This document shows positions 50,231-59,946 of a stretch of 64,000 nucleotides of DNA, piece by piece (the first letter of the stretch is position 1; each line of letters begins with the position of its first letter). Source of the DNA: Erwinia pyri (GTDB taxonomy: Bacteria; Pseudomonadota; Gammaproteobacteria; Enterobacterales; Enterobacteriaceae); NCBI RefSeq assembly GCF_030758455.1, contig NZ_CP132353.1, positions 3,162,001-3,226,000 on the forward strand. Reading direction: 5' to 3'. The notes beneath the pieces are model-generated. The model made no database searches, was not told the DNA's origin, and worked only from the letters and a program-made list of their open reading frames with translations. Made by a program: the position numbers and the translations under genes.

Positions 50231-51451
50231 ATGACCACTGGCGGCCAGGCTCAAATAGGAAATGTCGATTTAGTTAAGCAACTCAACAGCGCGGCGGTTT
50301 ACCGGCTTATCGACCAGCAGGGTCCGATTTCGCGCATACAGATTGCTGAGCACAGCCAGCTAGCCCCCGCCAGCGTCACTAAAATTACTCGTCAGCTGAT
50401 TGAACGCGGCCTGATCAAAGAAGTGGATCAGCAGGCCTCTACCGGAGGCCGCCGCGCGATCTCTATCGTCACCGAAACCCGTGGTTTTCATACTATCGGC
50501 GTGCGTCTCGGGCGCAGCGATGCCACATTAACGCTGTTCGATTTAGGCGGAAAGTCGCTGGCTCAGGAAGATTACGCCCTGCCTGAACGCACCCAGGAAA
50601 CTCTGGAAAACGCCCTGTTTAACGCCATCGCCAGCTTCAGCGAACTGCATCAGCGGAAGTTGCGGGAGCTGATTGCCATCTCGGTGATTTTACCCGGTCT
50701 GGTTGACCCGAACAGCGGCATCATCCGCTATATGCCCCATATTCATGTCCACCACTGGCCATTAGTCGCCAATCTGGAGAAACGCTTTAACGTGACCAGT
50801 TTTGTCGGGCACGATATTCGCAGCCTGGCGCTTGCTGAGCACTATTTCGGTGCATCACGCGACTGCGCGGATTCCATTTTGGTGCGCGTACACCGGGGTA
50901 CCGGCGCAGGCATCATCACCAACGGTCACATTTTCCTCGGCAGCAACGGCAACGTGGGTGAGCTGGGACATATTCAGGTCGATCCTTTGGGCGAGCGCTG
51001 CCACTGCGGCAACTTTGGCTGCCTGGAAACCATTGCCGCAAACGGCGCCATTGAGAACCGGGTTCGCCATCTTCTTACGCAGGGCTACCCCAGCTCGCTG
51101 ACCCTTGATGAGTGCCATATGCATCAAATCTGCAAAGCGGCCAATCGCGGCGATGCGCTGGCAGTGGAAGTGATTGACTATGTAGGTCGCCATCTGGGCA
51201 AGGCCGTAGCCATTGCCATCAACCTTTTTAATCCGCAAAAAGTGGTTATCGCCGGTGAGATCACCGAAGCTGATAAAGTATTACTGGCGGCTATAGAAGG
51301 TTGTATCAATACTCAGGTTCTGAAAGCTTTCCGCAAAAATCTCCCGGTGGTACGCTCAGAAATCGATCATCGTTCTGCAATTGGTGCTTTCGCGCTGGCG
51401 AAACGTGCCATGCTTAACGGCATTTTATTACAACATTTACTGGAAGGTTAA
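50231..51451 (+). CDS. nagC: NagC, ROK-family repressor of the nag regulon
   Basis: Transcription factor that represses nagE and nagBACD and responds to GlcNAc-6-P. The 406 residues contain an N-terminal winged helix (~12-80, PASVTKITRQLIERGLIKEV) and a ROK sugar-kinase-like domain with the zinc motif CHCGNFGCLE. It lies 7 bases after nagA, and its stop overlaps the nagD start (TAATG). Confidence 0.97.
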   Translation: MTTGGQAQIGNVDLVKQLNSAAVYRLIDQQGPISRIQIAEHSQLAPASVTKITRQLIERGLIKEVDQQASTGGRRAISIVTETRGFHTIGVRLGRSDATLTLFDLGGKSLAQEDYALPERTQETLENALFNAIASFSELHQRKLRELIAISVILPGLVDPNSGIIRYMPHIHVHHWPLVANLEKRFNVTSFVGHDIRSLALAEHYFGASRDCADSILVRVHRGTGAGIITNGHIFLGSNGNVGELGHIQVDPLGERCHCGNFGCLETIAANGAIENRVRHLLTQGYPSSLTLDECHMHQICKAANRGDALAVEVIDYVGRHLGKAVAIAINLFNPQKVVIAGEITEADKVLLAAIEGCINTQVLKAFRKNLPVVRSEIDHRSAIGAFALAKRAMLNGILLQHLLEG

Positions 51452-52236
51452 TGAGCGCTTTGACCCTGACGAGCAGTGAAACCGCCACAATCAAGAATGT
51501 TATTTGCGATATTGATGGCGTATTGATGCATGACAATACCGCCGTACCGGGTGCTAATGAGTTCCTGCAGCGTATCCTTGAAAAAGGGATGCCGCTGGTG
51601 GTGCTCACCAACTACCCTTCTCAGACCTCGCTCGATCTTGCCAACCGTTTTGCTTCAGCAGGCATTGATCTCCCCGACAGCGTATTTTATACCTCAGCGA
51701 TGGCAACAGCAGATTTCCTGCGCCGCCAGGAGGGGAAAAAGGCCTATGTGGTGGGCGAAGGTGCGCTGATCCATGAGCTCTATAAAGCGGGCTTTACCAT
51801 CACGGATATCAATCCGGACTTCGTTATCGTGGGCGAAACCCGCTCCTTTAACTGGGACATGATGCATAAAGCGGCCTTCTTTGTGGCGAATGGCGCGCGC
51901 TTTATCGCCACCAACCCTGATACGCATGCCCGGGGGTTTGTGCCCGCCTGTGGCGCGCTCTGTGCCGGCATAGAGAAAATTTCTGGCCGCCAGCCGTTTT
52001 ACGTGGGCAAGCCCAGCCCGTGGATCATGCGTGCCGCGCTGAACAAAATGCAGGCGCATTCTGAAGAGACGGTGATTGTGGGCGATAATCTGCGTACCGA
52101 TATTCTGGCAGGCTTCCAGGCTGGCCTGGAAACTATTCTGGTATTATCTGGCGTCTCGACGCTCAGCGATGTGGATGCCATGCCGTTCCGGCCTAGCTGG
52201 ATCTACCCCTCTGTAGCCGATATCGATATCATCTGA
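51451..52236 (+). CDS. nagD: HAD-family nucleotide phosphatase NagD (UMP phosphatase)
   Basis: Phosphatase of the HAD IIA subfamily that prefers UMP and GMP in E. coli. The nucleophile is in CDIDGVLMHDN, with TNYPSQTS (motif 2) and GKPSP...VGDNLRTDILAG (motifs 3 and 4). The predicted 261 residues are 11 longer than in E. coli; the extra N-terminal residues come from using the ATG coupled to nagC. Confidence 0.95.
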   Translation: MSALTLTSSETATIKNVICDIDGVLMHDNTAVPGANEFLQRILEKGMPLVVLTNYPSQTSLDLANRFASAGIDLPDSVFYTSAMATADFLRRQEGKKAYVVGEGALIHELYKAGFTITDINPDFVIVGETRSFNWDMMHKAAFFVANGARFIATNPDTHARGFVPACGALCAGIEKISGRQPFYVGKPSPWIMRAALNKMQAHSEETVIVGDNLRTDILAGFQAGLETILVLSGVSTLSDVDAMPFRPSWIYPSVADIDII

Positions 52237-52242
52237 TGACTC

Positions 52243-52268
52243 AACCCGACCTTAGCGTCGGGTTTTTA
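52243..52268 (+). terminator. nagBACD terminator
   Basis: AACCCGAC pairs with GTCGGGTT around a 6-base loop, followed by TTT, 6 bases after the nagD stop. Confidence 0.88.
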
Positions 52269-52512
52269 TTACCCGCAACCTGCTCACTATTTAACCCATT
52301 TCCGCGCAATATTATCGATTCACTAATAATTACCTCGTTCCACTGACGATCCATCAAAGATTAGCGCAGGCCAACAGACTATTTTTCAGAGAAAAGCTAA
52401 AACGCTTGCTCATCGCCTCTGGATAGAGCATTTTCTTATGTATCGGGCGAAACGACGCCCTCTTCATTAACGATTACCATCACCGTTTTGGGATGTTGCA
52501 GGAGAGTTAGCT

Positions 52513-54180
52513 ATGTGTTCTATTTTTGGCGTTTTGGATCTTAAAAGCGATCCTGTCGAACTGCGTAAGAAAGCCCTGGAGCTTTCCCGTCTGATGCGTC
52601 ACCGCGGTCCGGACTGGTCTGGCGTCTATGCCGATGACCAGGCGATCCTGTCGCATGAGCGTCTCTCGATCGTTGACGTGAACAACGGCGCACAGCCTCT
52701 CTACAACGCAGACCATACGCATGTTTTAGCCGTGAACGGTGAAATTTATAACCATCAGGCGCTGCGCGCAGAGTTAAGCGATCGTTACGCATTTCAGACC
52801 GAATCAGACTGTGAAGTGATTCTGGCGCTCTATCAGGAGAAAGGGGTCGATTTCCTTGACGACCTGCAGGGCATGTTTGCCTTTATCCTGTATGACAGCG
52901 TGAAGAAAACCTGGCTGATTGGCCGTGACCATATTGGTATCATTCCGCTCTATATGGGCAATGATGAGCATGGCAACCTGTTTGTCGCTTCAGAGATGAA
53001 AGCGCTGGTGCCGGTCTGCAAATCGATTAAAGAGTTCCCTCCGGGAAGCTACATGTCCAGCACCGATGGTGAAATTCACCGCTACTGGCAGCGTGACTGG
53101 TTCAGCTATGAGGCCGTTGAGCATAACAAAACCGATGCAGTAGCCCTGAAAGATGCGCTGGAAGAGGCGGTGAAAAGCCACCTGATGTCTGACGTACCTT
53201 ACGGCGTTCTGCTCTCTGGTGGCCTGGATTCCTCTATTATCTCTGCCGTCACCAAAAAATATGCCGCCAAGCGTATTGAAGATCAGGATAAGAGCGAGGC
53301 CTGGTGGCCACAGCTGCACTCGTTTGCGGTAGGTCTGGAAGGTTCACCTGATTTAAAGGCAGCGAAATCCGTTGCTGAGCACCTGGGCACCGTGCACCAC
53401 GAGATCCATTTCACCGTGCAGGAAGGCTTGGATGCAATCCGTGACGTTATCTATCACATTGAAACTTACGATGTGACGACCATTCGTGCCTCCACGCCGA
53501 TGTATCTGATGTCACGCAAGATCAAAGCGATGGGCATCAAGATGGTGCTGTCAGGGGAAGGCGCTGATGAAGTCTTTGGCGGCTATCTCTACTTCCATAA
53601 AGCGCCTGACGCAAAAGAGTTCCACGAAGAAAACGTGCGTAAACTGCTGGCTCTGCATATGTTTGACTGTGCACGCGCGAACAAAGCTATGTCCGCCTGG
53701 GGCGTCGAAGCTCGCGTACCTTTCCTGGATAAAAAATTCCTCGACGTGGCGATGAGCATTAACCCGGCAGATAAAATGTGCGGCAGCAACGGCAAAATGG
53801 AAAAACATATCCTGCGTGAATGTTTCTCCTCCTACCTGCCAGAAAGCGTGGCATGGCGTCAGAAAGAGCAGTTCTCTGACGGCGTGGGCTACAGCTGGAT
53901 TGATACGCTGAAAGAGGTGGCGGCGAAGCAGGTTACTGATCAACAGCTGCAAACGGCTCATTTCCGCTTCCCGTACAACACGCCAGGCTCAAAAGAGGGC
54001 TACTTGTACCGTGAGATCTTTGAAGAGCTGTTCCCGCTGGCAAGCGCGGCAGAATGCGTGCCGGGCGGCCCTTCCGTGGCCTGCTCCTCGGCAAAAGCTA
54101 TCGAATGGGACGAAGCGTTCAAAACCATGGACGACCCTTCTGGTCGCGCAGTAGGCGTTCATCAGTCTGCTTATAAGTAA
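52513..54180 (+). CDS. asnB: Asparagine synthetase B (glutamine-hydrolysing)
   Basis: Makes asparagine from aspartate, ATP and glutamine amide. The 555 residues (554 in E. coli) start MCSIFGVLD, with the catalytic Cys2 exposed after Met removal. The N-terminal glutaminase domain (~1-190) has RHRGPDWSG and NGEIYNH, and the synthetase domain has the ATP loop LLSGGLDSS near residue 231. GGAG precedes the ATG. The upstream 240 bases hold the nagD terminator and an AT-rich leader. Confidence 0.98.
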   Translation: MCSIFGVLDLKSDPVELRKKALELSRLMRHRGPDWSGVYADDQAILSHERLSIVDVNNGAQPLYNADHTHVLAVNGEIYNHQALRAELSDRYAFQTESDCEVILALYQEKGVDFLDDLQGMFAFILYDSVKKTWLIGRDHIGIIPLYMGNDEHGNLFVASEMKALVPVCKSIKEFPPGSYMSSTDGEIHRYWQRDWFSYEAVEHNKTDAVALKDALEEAVKSHLMSDVPYGVLLSGGLDSSIISAVTKKYAAKRIEDQDKSEAWWPQLHSFAVGLEGSPDLKAAKSVAEHLGTVHHEIHFTVQEGLDAIRDVIYHIETYDVTTIRASTPMYLMSRKIKAMGIKMVLSGEGADEVFGGYLYFHKAPDAKEFHEENVRKLLALHMFDCARANKAMSAWGVEARVPFLDKKFLDVAMSINPADKMCGSNGKMEKHILRECFSSYLPESVAWRQKEQFSDGVGYSWIDTLKEVAAKQVTDQQLQTAHFRFPYNTPGSKEGYLYREIFEELFPLASAAECVPGGPSVACSSAKAIEWDEAFKTMDDPSGRAVGVHQSAYK

Positions 54181-54197
54181 TCCCTGCCTGCAGGTAA

Positions 54198-54221
54198 AAA
54201 AACGGGCCTTTACCGGCCCGT
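54198..54221. terminator. Hairpin after asnB
   Basis: ACGGGCC (54202-54208) pairs with GGCCCGT (54215-54221). The A-run is on the upstream side and no T-run follows on the plus strand, so termination of asnB here is likely inefficient or factor-dependent. Confidence 0.5.
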
Positions 54222-54330
54222 CATTGCGTTGAAATTTGTGGATTACCTTCAGGATTTGTTGCTTTATTCGCCAGGCTGGTTATAAGCCAGACAAACGAAA
54301 CGTTTCAGGGCAAAAACGGGAAAAAACTTG

Positions 54331-54359
54331 TTGACGCTTCCAGGTCAACTCCGCATAAT
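54331..54359 (+). promoter_or_regulatory. Promoter of the Met-Leu-Gln tRNA operon
   Basis: TTGACG (-35) and CATAAT (-10) are spaced by 17 bases and followed by the GC-rich discriminator GCGCCCCGC, typical of stringently controlled tRNA promoters. The first tRNA begins 39 bases after the -10. Confidence 0.85.
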
Positions 54360-54398
54360 GCGCCCCGCAACGCCGATGAAGGTAACGCGCAAAAAGAT

Positions 54399-54475
54399 GG
54401 CTACGTAGCTCAGCTGGTTAGAGCACAGCACTCATAATGCTGGGGTCACAGGTTCGATTCCCGTCGTAGCCACCA
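54399..54475 (+). tRNA. metT: tRNA-Met (elongator, anticodon CAT)
   Basis: A 77-base tRNA with ends GGCTACG/CGTAGCC, anticodon loop CTCATAA, and encoded CCA. It is the first gene of a seven-tRNA operon in the same order as E. coli metT-leuW-glnU-glnW-metU-glnV-glnX. Confidence 0.97.
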
Positions 54476-54483
54476 TCTTTTTT

Positions 54484-54568
54484 GCGGGAGTGGCGAAATT
54501 GGTAGACGCACCAGATTTAGGTTCTGGCGCCGCAAGGTGTGCGAGTTCAAGTCTCGCCTCCCGCACCA
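54484..54568 (+). tRNA. leuW: tRNA-Leu (anticodon TAG)
   Basis: An 85-base class II tRNA with a long variable arm, acceptor GCGGGAG, anticodon in GATTTAGGTTC and encoded CCA, 8 bases after tRNA-Met. Confidence 0.97.
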
Positions 54569-54592
54569 TTTCCGTAAACGGTTTTGCACGGA

Positions 54593-54667
54593 TGGGGTAT
54601 CGCCAAGCGGTAAGGCACCGGTTTTTGATACCGGCATTCCCTGGTTCGAATCCAGGTACCCCAGCCA
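54593..54667 (+). tRNA. glnU: tRNA-Gln (anticodon TTG), first copy
   Basis: A 75-base tRNA, acceptor TGGGGTA, anticodon in GTTTTTGATACC and encoded GCCA end. Confidence 0.97.
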
Positions 54668-54704
54668 GTTTTTTCTGATGGTTTTTGTGCTTTGAAACGG
54701 ACAT

Positions 54705-54779
54705 TGGGATATCGCCAAGCGGTAAGGCACCGGTTTTTGATACCGGCATTCCCTGGTTCGAATCCAGGTATCCCAGCCA
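54705..54779 (+). tRNA. glnW: tRNA-Gln (anticodon TTG), second copy
   Basis: Same as the first copy except for a compensated acceptor pair (TGGGATA with TATCCCA), which keeps the stem intact. Confidence 0.97.
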
Positions 54780-54817
54780 GTCAGGGAAAAGTTTTAACGT
54801 TGTAAGCAGTAAAATTA

Positions 54818-54894
54818 GGCTACTTAGCTCAGCTGGTTAGAGCACAGCACTCATAATGCTGGGGTCACAGGTTCGATTCCCGTAGTAGCCACCA
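54818..54894 (+). tRNA. metU: tRNA-Met (elongator, anticodon CAT), second copy
   Basis: Same as the first tRNA-Met except for a compensatory change in the last acceptor pair (GGCTACT with AGTAGCC). Confidence 0.97.
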
Positions 54895-54901
54895 ATTTTA
54901 T

Positions 54902-54976
54902 TGGGGTGTCGCCAAGCGGTAAGGCACTGGTTTCTGATACCAGCATTCCGGGGTTCGAATCCCTGCACCCCAGCCA
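54902..54976 (+). tRNA. glnV: tRNA-Gln (anticodon CTG), first copy
   Basis: A 75-base tRNA, acceptor TGGGGTG, anticodon in GTTTCTGATACC and encoded CCA. It follows tRNA-Met by 7 bases. Confidence 0.97.
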
Positions 54977-55016
54977 TAAAAAAGACGATTTGCAGCGCAG
55001 ATCGCAACACCATAAT

Positions 55017-55091
55017 TGGGGTGTCGCCAAGCGGTAAGGCACTGGTTTCTGATACCAGCATTCCGGGGTTCGAATCCCTGCACCCCAGCCA
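55017..55091 (+). tRNA. glnX: tRNA-Gln (anticodon CTG), second copy
   Basis: Identical to the preceding tRNA-Gln(CTG). It is the last gene of the tRNA operon, 10 bases before its terminator. Confidence 0.97.
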
Positions 55092-55101
55092 ATAAGTAAA
55101 G

Positions 55102-55125
55102 AAGCCCGCTTTTGCGGGCTTTTTT
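55102..55125 (+). terminator. Terminator of the Met-Leu-Gln tRNA operon
   Basis: AAGCCCGC pairs with GCGGGCTT around TTTT, followed by a T-run. Confidence 0.95.
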
Positions 55126-55316
55126 GCGTCTGGCGTCTGGTGGATATTGCCGCTTCATACCGGCCTGCTGTGGCCCACTTCCTGCATCTGGCAGGCGCTA
55201 CCACCCGGTGCAGGCAGCAGCTGCTGTCTTTCTGTGTCGCTCTGATGTATGGCCAGCTATGACCTTATCTGCCGGATGAGCGGGACTTTCCCTGCAGCAG
55301 CTGGTTTGCTCTGCAG

Positions 55317-56495
55317 CTACAATCCCAACGCATATTTCAACGCCTGGCGTTTTAACACACCGGAGCGCTCTGCCACCATCAGCCCAAGATTACGTATAAC
55401 CCGCAGCGGTTTTACCGGCGTGCTGAAGGCAAAATAGAACAGATCCATGCCGCTTTGCATCAGCAGGTTATCCTTCAGCCGTTTGCGCTGATAGCGCTTC
55501 AGTACGCCCTCAGAGGCCCACTCTTCCGCCCGATCGCGTGAGGCCACCAGCGTATCAATCAGGGCATCCACGTCACGGTAGCCCAGATTGACCCCCTGCC
55601 CTGCCAGAGGATTAATGGTGTGCGCCGCATCGCCCACCAGCGCCAGACCCGGCAACACATAACGGGTGGCATGACGGCGCACCAGCGGGAAGGATCCGGC
55701 TGACACTGGAGTGACATGTCCCAACCGCGCGGGGAAATGTGCTGAAATCTCCTGACTGAGCTGCGTCATGGACATTCCCTGAAGCTGGCGAATACGGGCC
55801 GGGCTGTCATACCAGACCAGCGAGGCCCAGCGATCGAACAGCGGAAGAAATGCCCGTGGGCCATCCGGCGTAAATTGCTGCCAGGTACAGTCACCCGCCT
55901 CCTGTTCACAACGCACGCTAATCAACATACAGGATTGGGCGTAGTTCCAGCCGCGGATCCCCATGCCCGCCAGCTGCCGTACTTTAGAATTGGCGCCATC
56001 GGCCCCTACCACCAGTCTCGCCGTATGGCTGTCGCCATTATTCAGGGTCAGCTGCCAGCCCCCGTTGCAGGGCGACAACGTTTCAAGCGAGGCGGGAGAA
56101 AGTAGCGTTACGTTCTGCTGCTGAAGGCGCTGCCAGAGGGCGCGCTGCAGCACCGCGTTCTCAACCATGTAACCCAGTTCAGGCAGGCCAAGCGACTGCG
56201 CATCAAAACCCACCTGCGCGCTACGCCACTCCCAGGTTTCAAGCTTACGGTAAGGCGTGCTGCGCATAGCCTGTACCAGCGGCCATACCTCAAGCTGCTT
56301 CAACAGCTCTACAGAGGCAGCGCCGATAGCGGAGATCCTGATATCAGGATTGCTGGCTGCGTCGAACTCAGCGGGTTCCTGCTGCTCCAACACGGCAACG
56401 TTGAATCCCTGCGTGGTCAGGCCGCTGGCGAGCGCCGCGCCTACCATTCCACCGCCTACAATAACGACATCCCATTTTTGCGTTGTGCTGGTCAT
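55317..56495 (-). CDS. ubiF: UbiF, 3-demethoxyubiquinol 3-hydroxylase
   Basis: FAD monooxygenase of ubiquinone synthesis that adds the last ring hydroxyl. The 392 residues contain the dinucleotide motif VIVGGGMVGAALA, the DG motif region VGADGANSKVRQ and the second FAD motif ALVGDAAHTINPLAGQG. The start MTSTTQKWDV was chosen because it gives E. coli length (391); a 57-codon upstream extension is not conserved. It is divergent from miaB. Confidence 0.95.
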   Translation of the reverse strand: MTSTTQKWDVVIVGGGMVGAALASGLTTQGFNVAVLEQQEPAEFDAASNPDIRISAIGAASVELLKQLEVWPLVQAMRSTPYRKLETWEWRSAQVGFDAQSLGLPELGYMVENAVLQRALWQRLQQQNVTLLSPASLETLSPCNGGWQLTLNNGDSHTARLVVGADGANSKVRQLAGMGIRGWNYAQSCMLISVRCEQEAGDCTWQQFTPDGPRAFLPLFDRWASLVWYDSPARIRQLQGMSMTQLSQEISAHFPARLGHVTPVSAGSFPLVRRHATRYVLPGLALVGDAAHTINPLAGQGVNLGYRDVDALIDTLVASRDRAEEWASEGVLKRYQRKRLKDNLLMQSGMDLFYFAFSTPVKPLRVIRNLGLMVAERSGVLKRQALKYALGL

Positions 56496-56692
56496 TAAAT
56501 TTTTCCTGTCCTGAAAGCGATCCGGGCGCCCTGCACCTACCCTTGTCAGGGCTAATTCTGTTACCCTTAGTGTACCGGATTTTTGGGGGCCGATTGGCAT
56601 AACCAGCAGAAAAGCCAGCGCGTTGTTCACAACGCCCGCACAGCCTGGCGATATGCCCCCGCACACCCTCCAGTATGATTAATGGCAAGCAG

Positions 56693-58117
56693 ATGACAAA
56701 AAAACTCCTGATCAAAACCTGGGGCTGCCAGATGAATGAGTATGACTCATCCAAAATGGCGGACCTGTTAAACAGCACCCACGGCTATACCCTGACAGAG
56801 ATTGCTGAAGAGGCAGATGTGCTGCTGCTCAACACCTGTTCAATCCGAGAAAAAGCTCAGGAAAAAGTGTTCAGTCAGCTTGGCCGCTGGAAAGTGCTGA
56901 AAGCCAAAAACCCCGATATCATTATTGGCGTGGGCGGCTGCGTGGCGTCTCAGGAAGGGGAGCTTATTCGCCAGCGCGCTCCGTGCGTGGATATTGTTTT
57001 CGGGCCACAGACACTGCACCGCCTGCCGGAGATGATCAACACCGTGCGGGGGTCAAAAAGCCCGGTGGTCGATATCAGCTTTCCGGAGATCGAGAAGTTT
57101 GACCGCCTGCCGGAACCGCGTGCCGATGGCCCGACTGCGTTTGTCTCTATCATGGAAGGCTGTAATAAATACTGTACCTTCTGCGTGGTGCCTTACACAC
57201 GCGGCGAAGAGATCAGCCGGCCAAGTGATGATATCCTGTTTGAGATTGCGCAACTGGCCTCTCAGGGCGTGCGTGAAGTGAATCTGCTGGGTCAGAACGT
57301 TAATGCTTATCGTGGCGAAACCTATGAAGGCGGCATCTGCTCCTTTGCCGAGCTGCTGCGCCTGGTGGCCGCCATTGACGGCATTGACCGCATCCGTTTC
57401 ACCACCAGCCACCCCATTGAATTTACTGATGATATCATTGATGTCTATCGCGATACGCCTGAACTGGTCAGCTTCCTGCATTTACCGATCCAGAGCGGTT
57501 CGGACCGTATCCTGACGATGATGAAGCGTGCCCATACGGCCCTGGAATACAAAGCGATTATTCGTAAGCTGCTGGCCGCAAGACCGACTATTCAGATGAG
57601 TTCAGACTTTATCATCGGTTTCCCGGGCGAAACGCAGCACGATTTTGAACAAACCATGAAGCTGATTGGCGAAGTCAATTACGATACCAGCTTTAGCTTT
57701 ATCTACTCTGCACGCCCCGGCACACCCGCAGCCGATCTGCCGGATGATGTCAGCGATGAAGAGAAGAAACAGCGTTTGTGGATCCTGCAGGATCGCATTA
57801 CCCAGCAGGTAATGGCCTGGAGTCGCCGCAAGCTGGGCACCGTACAGCGTATCCTGGTCGAAGGGACATCGCGTAAAAATGTGATGGAGCTGACGGGACG
57901 TACGGAGTGTAACCGCGTGGTCAATTTTGAAGGAACGCCAGAGATGATTGGTAAATTCGTCGATGTTGAAATCGTCGATGTCTACACCAACTCGCTGCGC
58001 GGCGTCGTGGTGCGCACAGAAGAGCAGATGGCACTTCGCGCGGCAGAGACGCCAGCCTCGGTGATTGCGCGTACCCGCAAAGAGAATGAACTGGGCGTGG
58101 GCACTTTCCAGCCCTGA
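56693..58117 (+). CDS. miaB: tRNA-2-methylthio-N6-isopentenyladenosine37 methylthiotransferase MiaB
   Basis: Radical-SAM enzyme that adds the methylthio group at A37 of tRNAs reading U-starting codons. The 474 residues (as E. coli) have an N-terminal UPF0004 domain with the auxiliary cluster cysteines C12, C49 and C83, a radical SAM CxxxCxxC at C157-C161-C164 and a C-terminal TRAM domain. The ATG before [12 protein letters not shown] was preferred to one six codons upstream. Confidence 0.97.
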   Translation: MTKKLLIKTWGCQMNEYDSSKMADLLNSTHGYTLTEIAEEADVLLLNTCSIREKAQEKVFSQLGRWKVLKAKNPDIIIGVGGCVASQEGELIRQRAPCVDIVFGPQTLHRLPEMINTVRGSKSPVVDISFPEIEKFDRLPEPRADGPTAFVSIMEGCNKYCTFCVVPYTRGEEISRPSDDILFEIAQLASQGVREVNLLGQNVNAYRGETYEGGICSFAELLRLVAAIDGIDRIRFTTSHPIEFTDDIIDVYRDTPELVSFLHLPIQSGSDRILTMMKRAHTALEYKAIIRKLLAARPTIQMSSDFIIGFPGETQHDFEQTMKLIGEVNYDTSFSFIYSARPGTPAADLPDDVSDEEKKQRLWILQDRITQQVMAWSRRKLGTVQRILVEGTSRKNVMELTGRTECNRVVNFEGTPEMIGKFVDVEIVDVYTNSLRGVVVRTEEQMALRAAETPASVIARTRKENELGVGTFQP

Positions 58118-58220
58118 ACCCCCGAATAAGTGCGGCGCACCTCGCAGAAGCGCCGCCTCAAATCATTGGGTTACCCTTGCTTTGTGGAACTGGTGCCCAA
58201 ATATCTCCTTCAGTGCTTGC

Positions 58221-58270
58221 GCCTTTGGCCTGCGCCATAAATACTTTGCTTATGGCTCGCCTGCAAAGGC
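58221..58270. repeat. Nested inverted repeat upstream of phoL
   Basis: Outer arms GCCTTTG (58221-58227) and CAAAGGC (58264-58270) enclose inner arms GCCATAA (58234-58240) and TTATGGC (58250-58256). This two-tier stem is in the 211-base miaB-phoL gap, about 60 bases before the phoL start. It lacks a T-run, so it may be a REP-like unit or a 5' UTR structure. Confidence 0.5.
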
Positions 58271-58328
58271 CGCCCACTATCTCTGAATTGCCATCCTCAA
58301 CTGGCCCCGAGCGACCCAAAGGATTAGT

Positions 58329-59390
58329 TTGAATATTGAAACACGCGAAATCACGTTAGAGCCTACTGACAACACTCGTCTGTTGAGCCTTTGCGGCCCC
58401 TTTGATGACAACATCAAACAGCTGGAGCGCCGCCTGGGAATAGAGATCAACCGACGCGATCACGCTTTCAAGCTGGTAGGGAAAGCGCTGATAGTTGATG
58501 CGGCCGTCCGCATCCTGCGGGATCTCTATGTAGATACTGCGCCCATACGCGGCCATATCCCGGATATCGATCCTGAACAGATTCATCTGGCCATAAAAGA
58601 GAGCCGCGTGCTGGAGCAGAGTGCAGAGAGCGTGCCGGAGTATGGTAAAGCGGTAAATATCAAAACCAAGCGGGGCGTCATCAAACCTCGTACGCCGAAT
58701 CAGGCGCAGTATGTCGCTAACGTACTCGACCACGACATCACCTTCGGCGTGGGGCCTGCCGGTACGGGTAAAACTTACCTTGCCGTCGCCGCTGCCGTAG
58801 ATGCGCTGGAGCGTCAGGAAGTGCGTCGTATTTTACTGACGCGCCCGGCGGTGGAAGCGGGTGAAAAACTGGGCTTCCTGCCAGGGGATCTGAGTCAGAA
58901 AGTCGACCCTTATCTGCGTCCGCTTTATGATGCGCTGTTTGAGATGCTGGGCTTTGAGCGCGTGGAAAAGCTCATTGAGCGCAACGTGATTGAGGTGGCG
59001 CCGCTCGCCTACATGCGTGGCCGTACGCTGAATGATGCCTTTATCATTCTGGATGAGAGCCAGAACACCACCATCGAGCAGATGAAGATGTTTCTGACCC
59101 GTATTGGCTTCAACTCCAAGGCGGTGATTACGGGAGACGTCACGCAGATTGACCTTCCCCGCAATCTGAAATCGGGCCTGCGTCATGCCATTGAAGTGCT
59201 CTCTGACGTAGAAGAGATCAGCTTTAACTTCTTCCACAGCGAAGATGTTGTCCGTCATCCGGTGGTGGCGCGCGTCGTCATCGCTTATGAAGCCTGGGAG
59301 GCGGCCGATCAAAAACGTCGCGATGCTCAGGCCGAAGAACGTAAACGTGAAGCGTTGGCCCTGCAACAGGCCGCGCAGGAGCAAAAATGA
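58329..59390 (+). CDS. phoL: PhoH-like ATPase PhoL (YbeZ)
   Basis: PhoH-family ATPase that partners with the RNase YbeY in rRNA maturation and ribosome quality control. The 353 residues have the Walker A loop [11 protein letters not shown] near residue 143 and the Walker B region [12 protein letters not shown] near residue 242. The start is a TTG, giving [15 protein letters not shown] as in E. coli, with AAAGGA 7 bases before it. It overlaps ybeY by 4 bases. Confidence 0.95.
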   Translation: MNIETREITLEPTDNTRLLSLCGPFDDNIKQLERRLGIEINRRDHAFKLVGKALIVDAAVRILRDLYVDTAPIRGHIPDIDPEQIHLAIKESRVLEQSAESVPEYGKAVNIKTKRGVIKPRTPNQAQYVANVLDHDITFGVGPAGTGKTYLAVAAAVDALERQEVRRILLTRPAVEAGEKLGFLPGDLSQKVDPYLRPLYDALFEMLGFERVEKLIERNVIEVAPLAYMRGRTLNDAFIILDESQNTTIEQMKMFLTRIGFNSKAVITGDVTQIDLPRNLKSGLRHAIEVLSDVEEISFNFFHSEDVVRHPVVARVVIAYEAWEAADQKRRDAQAEERKREALALQQAAQEQK

Positions 59391-59860
59391 GCACCGTGAT
59401 CCTGGATTTACAACTCGCCTGCGAAAAAACAGAGGGCTTACCGGCAGAATCTGATTTTCGTCGCTGGCTGGAAGCGGTGCTGCCGCAGTTCCAGGAAGAG
59501 AGTGAAGTCACCATCCGCGTGGTGGATGAAGCGGAAAGCCATGAGCTGAATCATACCTATCGCGGCAAAGATAAACCCACCAACGTGCTCTCTTTTCCGT
59601 TCGAAGCCCCGCCGGGCATCGAACTTCCGCTGCTGGGCGATCTGATTATCTGTCGCCAGGTAGTAGAGAAAGAGGCGGCGGAGCAGGAGAAGCCGCTGCC
59701 AGCCCACTGGGCGCATATGGTGGTGCATGGTAGCCTGCATTTGCTGGGCTACGACCACATTGAAGATGACGAAGCCGAAGAGATGGAATCGATCGAGACC
59801 GAGATAATGCTTGCTCTTGGTTATGACGACCCGTACATTTCGGAGAAAGAGTTACCGTAA
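59387..59860 (+). CDS. ybeY: rRNA maturation endoribonuclease YbeY
   Basis: Zn-dependent RNase for 16S rRNA 3'-end maturation and 70S quality control. The 157 residues show the H114-x3-H118-x5-H124 zinc motif ([11 protein letters not shown]) and conserved R59. It is coupled to phoL by an ATGA overlap. Confidence 0.97.
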   Translation: MSTVILDLQLACEKTEGLPAESDFRRWLEAVLPQFQEESEVTIRVVDEAESHELNHTYRGKDKPTNVLSFPFEAPPGIELPLLGDLIICRQVVEKEAAEQEKPLPAHWAHMVVHGSLHLLGYDHIEDDEAEEMESIETEIMLALGYDDPYISEKELP

Positions 59861-59946
59861 GCGGGCCGCTGGCCTGACATTTCCCTGGCTGCGTACTGCA
59901 GGCAGGGATCCCTTCACACGACAAGAGTGACAGAAACAAAAACGCC

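Noticed and set aside
54432..55204. Minus-strand open frames with repeated GFEPGNAGIRN-like peptides
   Set aside because: They are antisense translations of the tRNA-Met and tRNA-Gln genes, a well-known false annotation.
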